This document shows, in pieces, positions 8,576-14,987 of a DNA stretch of 40,045 bases. Each line of letters begins with the position of its first letter. Positions within the stretch are counted from its first letter, which is position 1. Origin of the DNA: Bacteroidales bacterium (GTDB taxonomy: Bacteria > Bacteroidota > Bacteroidia > Bacteroidales > WCHB1-69); NCBI GenBank assembly GCA_017506175.1, contig JAFVNW010000051.1, forward strand, positions 1 through 40,045. The letters run 5' to 3'. The notes beneath the pieces were generated by a model. The model was not told the DNA's origin and searched no databases. It saw only the letters and a list, made by a program, of their open reading frames with translations. Both the position numbers and the translations under genes were made by a program.

Positions 8576-10015
8576 CTATATGAATTTTGTCTTGAGTTGC
8601 ATACCATTTGCTTCTCCATTTTCAAGAATCATGCCTTCCTTGAGGACGATGGCTTCGCCTGGTTTCAGTTGTTTTGAACTCTGGTTGTCTGTAACGGTGA
8701 AGCTGGGCAAGCCGATGTTCTTGAAATACCATGCTCCGTTGTACCATTGGAGGCCTGCGACAGAGGGGACATCCTTTTTCTGGATTTTTTCACTATAATA
8801 TATGTTGTCGAAAAAATGCCATTTATGAAGGGATTTGTTCTCGCCGCCATACACTTGCTTGTTGTAAAAGACCCATTCGTTTTTGTTGTTGCGGTGGAAG
8901 AGGTCAAAAACGGGAAGCGGTTGGGAGATGGTTTGTCCGCAGAAGGGACATCGTTTGACCTTGTTCAGTACGAAAAATTTCTCAGAACAATTAGGATTGG
9001 CACACCGCACAATGCGCTCGTAGGTGTTCCATAGAGCGTTTTCCCATTGGGAGGCGCTGGGGCGGGCCGACGGGTTATGTAAACCTTCTTCGAATGCCTT
9101 TTGGAAAAGAGGAATTAGATAGGGCCCAGCAATCGTGTAGGGGACCTTGTCAACATCTGACCAGTCAACAGGGGTGTATCCTTCAGGTTTCGGTTTATTT
9201 GACGGATCACGGCGGTCTTCTATGAACAATGCTTTTTCTCCATACGAGAGAAAGTCGTCCAAAGTGGCATCCTCATTGTGGATTTTCCTCCCGAGGAGAG
9301 GATCACGGCAGAAAAGATACTGGTATATCAGGCACGCTAGTGCGTGGAGATCTGTCTGCTGGGACGGAAGAACATTGGGGTTCACTATGACCTCGGGGGC
9401 GATAAAACCTTGTGTTCCGAGCACGCCGGCGGGATATTTGCCGGGAACTACAAGTTCGTCCACATCAATCACCTGTACCTTTCCATTGGAGGGATTGAGC
9501 AACACATTGTTGAACGAGAGATCGGAATGGCAGAGTCCTGCTGCATGTAGTCTCCTGATCGTGCGGGCAAGGTTATAGGCGCAAAAGAGCATGTTCCGCC
9601 AGTTCCCTCGTTCAGAGGGATCTATTGTCTTCCTTATGGATGGTTTTGTAAACCAGTTGCCTTTTTTTTCAATGCCCTTTTTGTCTCCTGCCTGGAAGAT
9701 AAAGTCAGATGGATACAGCGGCATCACAATGCCATATTTTCCTTTGGGAGACTTGACAATGTCGTATGGCCAGCAGAAGTGTTCTTTCCACACATTACCT
9801 CCTTCCATGTTGAATAAATCGTTGTAATATTTCTGCACTAGGTCTTTCAAACGGTCCATGGATACTTGGTCAGGGTCTTTCTTGTAAATGGCAACCACGT
9901 AACTGTTGTCAGGAGAAAAGAAGACATTCTTTTTCGTCCCACTGCCCCGAACTTCTAACTTGACAGGGTATTTTTTTTCGGGATGAATGATGGATATTAA
10001 TTCTATGGTTGACAT
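8576..10015 (-). CDS. Ser/Thr protein kinase with zinc ribbon and possible FHA-like tail (YegI/TerY-P type)
   Basis: A 479-residue protein. The kinase domain occupies about 20-330: a short glycine-containing loop (RGSGTKKN, 23-30), a probable ATP lysine in VVAIYKK (40-46), catalytic loop HSDLSFNN (163-170, Asp165), DVDE (184-187) where DFG is usual, APEV (206-209) and an invariant-type Asp222. The divergent DFG position has been seen in other bacterial atypical kinases, so activity remains likely. Next comes a zinc ribbon, CANPNC (338-343) and CPFC (356-359). The last 100 residues end in a beta-rich piece (GEAIVLKEGMIL) that may be FHA-like. No membrane helix is seen. It lies 11 bp after the PP2C gene, the expected antagonistic pair. 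Kinase call firm, FHA call tentative. Confidence 0.85.
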   Translation of the reverse strand: MSTIELISIIHPEKKYPVKLEVRGSGTKKNVFFSPDNSYVVAIYKKDPDQVSMDRLKDLVQKYYNDLFNMEGGNVWKEHFCWPYDIVKSPKGKYGIVMPLYPSDFIFQAGDKKGIEKKGNWFTKPSIRKTIDPSERGNWRNMLFCAYNLARTIRRLHAAGLCHSDLSFNNVLLNPSNGKVQVIDVDELVVPGKYPAGVLGTQGFIAPEVIVNPNVLPSQQTDLHALACLIYQYLFCRDPLLGRKIHNEDATLDDFLSYGEKALFIEDRRDPSNKPKPEGYTPVDWSDVDKVPYTIAGPYLIPLFQKAFEEGLHNPSARPSASQWENALWNTYERIVRCANPNCSEKFFVLNKVKRCPFCGQTISQPLPVFDLFHRNNKNEWVFYNKQVYGGENKSLHKWHFFDNIYYSEKIQKKDVPSVAGLQWYNGAWYFKNIGLPSFTVTDNQSSKQLKPGEAIVLKEGMILENGEANGMQLKTKFI

Positions 10016-10026
10016 AGTAGATTTAT

Positions 10027-11523
10027 TTATTTGTACTTAATGATTGTCATTGTTTTGTCATCGTGCTCTTGAACGGTATAGTAGTCCAGCCATTCGCAGA
10101 TTTCCGCAGCCGGTAGCAGGTTTCCCTTTTCATTGCAGATTTCGGAAATCAGTTGTTTCCATATTTGGAGATCGGCCAGCGATTTGTCTTTGAAATAGCT
10201 GTCGGTAATTCCGTCTGTCATGGAAATGATGATGGGTTTGACTGGGCAGAGGTAGATTTTAATGCGGTTGACCAGTTCAGCGACGTTGCCGAAGATGGAA
10301 TCAGAAGTCACAAATAGGGTTTCTCCGGGGAAGGCCCCTCCGTCGGGAGAACCGAGCGCGTACAGGTTATCGTCAGCTATCGCCACCGTTATACCATCCC
10401 CCACTTGGAAGGAGGCGCAGAACCACCACATTTCTGAAGCCTGCATGGAGAAAGTGAGCAGCGCAGTGGTGTTGTACTTTTTCAACGGCATCTGGCTATC
10501 GGCTGCCAGTTTTTCCAGCTGCTTGCACCCGTGGTAGGCCGCGGCAGGAAGAATCTCGTAGAGGCACTTGATCAGACTATGGTGCTGGCGGCATGCTGTC
10601 AGGTTGAATTGAGCCTCCTGCAACATATCCAGTATTCGTTTTTTTCGTTCAATCAAAAGCCTGACGAACTCCTGACCTGCGCTTTGGCAAAAAACTTTTG
10701 AGCCTGTGCTCGACAATTCAGCAGAGCCGGCACCGTCAGCCACCACTGAAAAAAAGATACCGTCCATAGAGTGGATATAGAAGTCATCGTCACGATAGGT
10801 TCCCTTGTTGGCGTGCGAACGTCCCCTGTAGCTGACCCCCACCATATCAACTTGGGGAGACAGGATGGCTTTGTAGTCCTTGTCTGTCTTCACCTTTTGG
10901 TCGGAAGGGATGTCCTTCCATAATGTGCGGGGATCGGCATTGACATAGCAAAAGAACTTACAGATTCTGTCAGGTAGTTCCACCTCCACCCACCAATCTC
11001 GGGATGTCAGTGGAATCCCTTTGACGACCATTTCTTCTGGATAGAAGAGGAGGTCGCCTTGATTATCGGAGTAGGTCACGGAAATGAGACACTCCTGCCG
11101 GATGAATGCATCAACGTCAAAGAGGTATTCTGTGCCGCACTTGGCATTGGCAATCGGGATCTCTTCCCTGCTTTTTTCAACCGAAGTTATTGGAATATCG
11201 GTTTGACTCCCGGGGTCAGTAGCCAATGGAACTTCATCCGTCTCCTGGGGGACTTCGTTGTTCATTTCAGTGGAGGAAGAACCATTCTCTATGGAGATAT
11301 TTTCTTCTCCAGATTTCTTCCCATCCTCCCAATCCCTATTGCCTTCACCCTCAGCTTTCGTTTCGGGATTCTCATCCTTTGGCATTACCGGTTCAATGGA
11401 GGGGCTTTCGTTCTCAGGGACATTGACGGACTCCATATCTTGGGTAGGGGCGGGACATGATCCACCCTCACCTGACGGGAAGCATGAGTCCGTACAGGAA
11501 GACAAATCCGATTCTTTATTCAT
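10027..11523 (-). CDS. PP2C-type Ser/Thr phosphatase with long acidic N-terminus (YegK/TerY-P type)
   Basis: A 498-residue protein if started at the ATG at 11523; an in-frame GTG at 11553 would add 10 residues. The first 120 residues are rich in E, P, S and D and probably disordered. A small domain follows at about 130-215, and the PP2C fold begins near 225. Landmarks are RGRSHANKG, RDDDF (244-248), VVADGAGSA (260-268), SMTDGITDS (434-442) and a late DDKTM, which supply the expected metal-binding aspartates. It should be cytoplasmic and reverse phosphorylation by the kinase encoded 11 bp downstream. Together with the vWA gene upstream this makes the classic vWA-phosphatase-kinase triad. Catalytic family firm; the start codon is uncertain. 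Confidence 0.85.
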   Translation of the reverse strand: MNKESDLSSCTDSCFPSGEGGSCPAPTQDMESVNVPENESPSIEPVMPKDENPETKAEGEGNRDWEDGKKSGEENISIENGSSSTEMNNEVPQETDEVPLATDPGSQTDIPITSVEKSREEIPIANAKCGTEYLFDVDAFIRQECLISVTYSDNQGDLLFYPEEMVVKGIPLTSRDWWVEVELPDRICKFFCYVNADPRTLWKDIPSDQKVKTDKDYKAILSPQVDMVGVSYRGRSHANKGTYRDDDFYIHSMDGIFFSVVADGAGSAELSSTGSKVFCQSAGQEFVRLLIERKKRILDMLQEAQFNLTACRQHHSLIKCLYEILPAAAYHGCKQLEKLAADSQMPLKKYNTTALLTFSMQASEMWWFCASFQVGDGITVAIADDNLYALGSPDGGAFPGETLFVTSDSIFGNVAELVNRIKIYLCPVKPIIISMTDGITDSYFKDKSLADLQIWKQLISEICNEKGNLLPAAEICEWLDYYTVQEHDDKTMTIIKYK

Positions 11524-11571
11524 GATTTTTCTGAAAAAATTGGTCAAACACACAGTGGAAATGACTTTAGC

Positions 11572-12246
11572 CTACAAGAACAGTTCATCATCTGGATTGA
11601 AATTAGGGAGAGGGGGGAGCTCTCCCAACGGAATGTCATCGCCGGGACGGTGGTCACCCTGGACACCGATGCTGCGGCTTGCACTTTGGGAAACCCACTG
11701 AAAGAATCTTTGGAAGGAACGGGGGTCGGCAGAAGAGAGGAAGATAACGTATTCATTTTTGCCCGTGATTTTACTCAATGTAGGAATCACCCTTTCATCT
11801 GAAGAAGTGGTGCCGGCCACAAAATACGTTATTTTCTTTCTATTCAATCGGTTAATAGCCTCCTGCAGTTCTGATTCCTTGTCAGTGGGCATGCCATCCG
11901 TAAAAATCATCACAAATGCCTTATAATCACCCTTCTCTTCGCCTCTATTGGGAACGATGTCCTGTTCAAGCAGTTCATTCAGTTTGTCAAGAGCGGCAAC
12001 GTAGGACGTGCACCCGTGTATCGTGAAGTCGGGGACAGTAGGAATTTCCTGAACAGAAGTCAGCGGCATCGCCACAGATGCGGTGTCCGAAAAAGTAACA
12101 ATGCTGACGTGTGCTTTTTCCAAGCTCTCTGGATCTGAGCGCAAAGTGTCAATACAAGTTTTAATGCCGTTCTGAACAGCAATGATGGATTCTCCGGCCA
12201 TGGAACCAGAGGTGTCAATTAATAGATAAACGGGTGCTCTTCTCAT
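11572..12246 (-). CDS. TerY/YegL-like vWA protein, first gene of the operon
   Basis: A 224-residue protein beginning MRRAPVYLLIDTSGSM, with the DxSxS MIDAS motif at 11-15, MIDAS Thr80 (GCTSY) and VMIFTDG (112-118). The fold fills residues 1-190; a proline- and acid-rich tail (DIPLGELPPLPNFNPDDELFL) follows. No export signal is present. TerY-like vWA proteins accompany a PP2C phosphatase and a kinase in many bacteria (for example E. coli yegL with yegK and yegI), and the same order occurs here. The start at 12246 fits the alignment with the second small vWA protein at 7053. A 530-bp non-coding stretch with a structured RNA lies upstream, making this the first gene of the transcription unit. 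Confidence 0.88.
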   Translation of the reverse strand: MRRAPVYLLIDTSGSMAGESIIAVQNGIKTCIDTLRSDPESLEKAHVSIVTFSDTASVAMPLTSVQEIPTVPDFTIHGCTSYVAALDKLNELLEQDIVPNRGEEKGDYKAFVMIFTDGMPTDKESELQEAINRLNRKKITYFVAGTTSSDERVIPTLSKITGKNEYVIFLSSADPRSFQRFFQWVSQSASRSIGVQGDHRPGDDIPLGELPPLPNFNPDDELFL

Positions 12247-12314
12247 AATTTATCAATATTTGTTTAATGATTATTTGAAATGTACTATTAAAATTTTCTC
12301 TTCTTCACAAGCAC

Positions 12315-12478
12315 AAAAAAAGCGCAAACCGAATTGATGTCATTCTGTCTGGCTCTGGAAAACCAAGGATGCAACTTCAATTAAGCTTACGCTGGCGCAT
12401 AAGCATCAATCTTTACCTTGCATTCCTTTTTTTGAATTTTCCAGATTCGACAGAATAAGATAAAGCTAACGCTTTGTT
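12315..12478 (-). ncRNA. Candidate rod-like structured RNA or operon leader with U-tract end
   Basis: The minus strand folds into a long hairpin by direct inspection: ATTCTGTC/GACAGAAT (12449-12456 with 12342-12349), TCTGGAAAA/TTTTCCAGA (12437-12445 with 12354-12362), AAGGAATGCAA/TTGCATCCTT with one bulge (12418-12428 with 12365-12374) and an apical GCTTATGC/GCGTAAGC (12397-12404 with 12385-12392). The apical mismatch is a G-U pair only on the minus strand. An outer stem AAAGCG/CGCTTT (12470-12475 with 12319-12324) runs into seven U residues (12321-12315), like an intrinsic terminator. TATTTTTG at 12491-12484 could start it. It may be a free small RNA (6S-like in size) or an attenuating leader of the operon. 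A palindromic mobile repeat is the alternative. Confidence 0.5.
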
Positions 12479-12483
12479 TTGTA

Positions 12484-12491
12484 CAAAAATA
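12484..12491 (-). promoter_or_regulatory. Putative -7 box TATTTTTG upstream of the structured leader
   Basis: The minus strand reads TATTTTTG, matching the Bacteroidota -7 consensus TAnnTTTG. Predicted transcription starts about six bases on, at the 5' edge of the structured RNA and about 230 nt before the first vWA gene. No -33 TTTG is visible at the usual spacing. A second TATTTTTG on the same strand at 12587-12580 is an alternative. Confidence 0.4.
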
Positions 12492-12728
12492 AGAACCTTT
12501 CGCTCAACATATTCCACTATAGTCCAACGATGTTGAGGCTAATGTAGCAACAGAGTATTATGAGTGCGAAATGAGGGTGCAAAAATAGTAATTTTTTCCG
12601 ATTATTATAACATTGGTGTGTGAAAAGAGCAAATTCACTTCCCCAACAGCAGCAACAGTTAGAAGTTGTACCACTTTTCAGAAAAAAATTTTGACTTTAA
12701 CGCCGACTACAGCTATGTCTTGAAATAC

Positions 12729-12761
12729 AAAAAGGGCCTGCAGTTTCCCGCAAGCCCTTTT
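12729..12761 (-). terminator. Intrinsic terminator of the S46 peptidase gene
   Basis: On the minus strand AAAAGGGCTTGC and GCAGGCCCTTTTT form a stem with eight G/C-rich pairs (one wobble), extended by A-U pairs, around an eight-base loop (GGGAAACT), and end in a T run. It lies about 20 bp after the peptidase stop codon. Confidence 0.8.
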
Positions 12762-12780
12762 CCAAGTATTGAGAAAACGA

Positions 12781-14940
12781 CTATTCAACAATATTCATTT
12801 CATCGATGAAACGTTGGGCACCCGCGAACTTGTCGATGACGAAAAGCACGTAGCGGATATCCACGTTGATGCAGCGTTGCAATTCGGTGTCGAAGAAGAT
12901 GTCGCTGCAGAGGGCTTCGATGTTGCCGTCGAAAGCGGAACCGATCAATTCACCCTTGGCATTGAGAATCGGGCTGCCAGAGTTACCGCCGGTGATGTCG
13001 TTGTTGGAAAGGAAGCAGACGTGCAGAGTGCCATCCTTGTCGGCATAGCGGCCGAAGTCCTTGTTGAGGATGAGTTGTTTCAACTTCGGATGAACGTCGA
13101 ATTCGGGATCTCCGGGGATCTCTTTTTCAAGAATACCTTGGGTGGTGGTAAAATGCTTGTAATGAACGCCGTCGGACGGGAAGTAGTCGCAAACGGTGCC
13201 GTAAGTGCAGCGCATCGTCATATTGGCATCTGGATACATCGCTTTGTCTTGCTGCATTTCCATCAGCGCGGCCATATACTTGCGGCGCGGAGTGGCGAGC
13301 TTGTTCTTGCTTTCCATGTAAACACCCTGATATTGAATGAGCGTGCCCAGCACGGAAGCGAACCATTGGTAGAGCGGGTCGGCCTCCAGGGCCTTGTTTG
13401 ACGGTTTGTCAAGGTACTTCTGGAAATTGGCTTCCGTACCGAAGATGGATTTCTCGACTGCGGCTTTGGAGAAAGCAACGAAATCGCCTTTGAACTTCTT
13501 ATCGATGTACGAATAGATGTCGGGCTGATACTCTACGGGAAGTTGCTTCCACAGACGGAGGGCGGCGGCAATCACCTTCTCCTCGGTGACGATGTCGGTG
13601 CCTTTCATATTCTCGCGATAGTTTTTCAGCAGTTCGGCCTTCTGATCTTCCGTAAATGACTTTTCACCTTCGCCGAGGCGGAAATTGCCAAGATTATAAG
13701 GCAGGAAGGTGGTCTTGGAGTTCATCAGCGTGAAGTTGCCATAGAAGAAAGCGCGCACAGCTTCGTGGTCAACTTCGCTGCAAGCTTTTTCAATCTTAGC
13801 CAGCGGATTGCCATATTTTTCCTGGCGGGCCTTGTCGGCGTTAATCCAGTCAAGCAGCACTTTTTCCTGTTCGGCTTTCTTGTCGGCGATGCCAAGTTTG
13901 ATCAAGCTGGCATATTCGCCCTTCTGGTTTTTCCAAGTGTTGGCCATGCTGGCATAGTCGGAAGCGTAGTTGATTCTGACGATGTCGCGGGCATTCATTT
14001 CGGCGCGGATTTCCGGAAGGAGAACATCGCAAGCCTCGATGATCGGCTTGTTCTGGTTTTCCAGCAAGCTGCGCACTTCGTAGGAGGTCATGTAGCGGTC
14101 GGTGCTGCCTGGATAGCCCCAAATCATCGTGTAGTCGCCCATCTCCGTGCCCTTCAAGCTGATAGGAAGCACATACTTGGGTTTCATCGGGACATTGTCC
14201 TTGGAATACTCGGCGGGAGAGCCGTCGGGAGCAGTGTAAATACGGAACATGGAGAAGTCGCCGGTGTGACGCGGCCATACCCAGTTGTCGGTTTCATCGC
14301 CGAACTTGCCGATGCTGCTCGGGGGAGCACCTACCAGACGAACATCTCTATATATTTCATAAACAAACATGTAGTATTCATTGCCATCGAAGAAGGGTTT
14401 GATGACGATGGTGTAACGGCCACCCTCGCTTTCAGCATTCTGCAACTCTTTGATGGCCTTGTTGGCCATACTTTCTCTTTCACCTTTCTTGGTTTCATCC
14501 GTAACCCCGGCCAAAACTTTGTCGGTCACATTCTCCATTCTCACGAGGAAAGTGGCAGTCAGTCCCGGGTTCGAAAGCTCTTCATCATAATTCTTTGCCC
14601 AAAAACCATCTTTGAGATAATCATGTTCTTCGGTGGAATGGTTAGCGATGCTTTCGTAACCGCAGTGGTGGTTGGTCAGCATCAGTCCGTTCTTGGAAAT
14701 GATTTCCCCTGTGCAAAAGCCGTTACCGTCATTGCCCAATTGAACAATGGCATCTTTCAGAGATGAGTTGTTGATGTCATACAACTGGTCTGCAGTGAGT
14801 TTCAAGCCGAGGCTCCGCATTTTCGCATAGTTGTAATCTTTCACAAACATCGGCAGCCACATACCTTCATCGGGGGGGGTGGTGGCAAATACCTGCGCGA
14901 AGAAAATCGCAAGCAGTGCTGTCAATAAAGTTTTTTTCAT
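12781..14940 (-). CDS. S46-family dipeptidyl-peptidase, DPP7-like
   Basis: A 719-residue exported serine peptidase that removes dipeptides from peptide N-termini in the periplasm, feeding an amino-acid-fermenting metabolism. The signal peptide is MKKTLLTALLAIFFAQVFA. The chymotrypsin-like catalytic histidine lies in TNHHCGY (89-95) and the serine in TGGNSGSP (Ser654); length matches the family (about 700-720). In characterised S46 enzymes the residue 18 positions after the catalytic serine sets specificity: Gly in DPP7 (hydrophobic P1), Arg in DPP11 (acidic P1). Here it is Gly672 (AFDGN), so DPP7-like specificity is inferred. It starts 47 bp after the upstream 820-residue gene ends, on the same strand, and has its own terminator. 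Confidence 0.92.
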   Translation of the reverse strand: MKKTLLTALLAIFFAQVFATTPPDEGMWLPMFVKDYNYAKMRSLGLKLTADQLYDINNSSLKDAIVQLGNDGNGFCTGEIISKNGLMLTNHHCGYESIANHSTEEHDYLKDGFWAKNYDEELSNPGLTATFLVRMENVTDKVLAGVTDETKKGERESMANKAIKELQNAESEGGRYTIVIKPFFDGNEYYMFVYEIYRDVRLVGAPPSSIGKFGDETDNWVWPRHTGDFSMFRIYTAPDGSPAEYSKDNVPMKPKYVLPISLKGTEMGDYTMIWGYPGSTDRYMTSYEVRSLLENQNKPIIEACDVLLPEIRAEMNARDIVRINYASDYASMANTWKNQKGEYASLIKLGIADKKAEQEKVLLDWINADKARQEKYGNPLAKIEKACSEVDHEAVRAFFYGNFTLMNSKTTFLPYNLGNFRLGEGEKSFTEDQKAELLKNYRENMKGTDIVTEEKVIAAALRLWKQLPVEYQPDIYSYIDKKFKGDFVAFSKAAVEKSIFGTEANFQKYLDKPSNKALEADPLYQWFASVLGTLIQYQGVYMESKNKLATPRRKYMAALMEMQQDKAMYPDANMTMRCTYGTVCDYFPSDGVHYKHFTTTQGILEKEIPGDPEFDVHPKLKQLILNKDFGRYADKDGTLHVCFLSNNDITGGNSGSPILNAKGELIGSAFDGNIEALCSDIFFDTELQRCINVDIRYVLFVIDKFAGAQRFIDEMNIVE

Positions 14941-14987
14941 AAATGATAAAATTTTAATAATAAATAATGTAAGAATTTTATATCAGA

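Noticed and set aside
13765-14766. A 333-codon plus-strand frame opposite the S46 peptidase
   Set aside because: Shadow of a well-supported gene; low-complexity V/G/F/H translation with no signal or motif.
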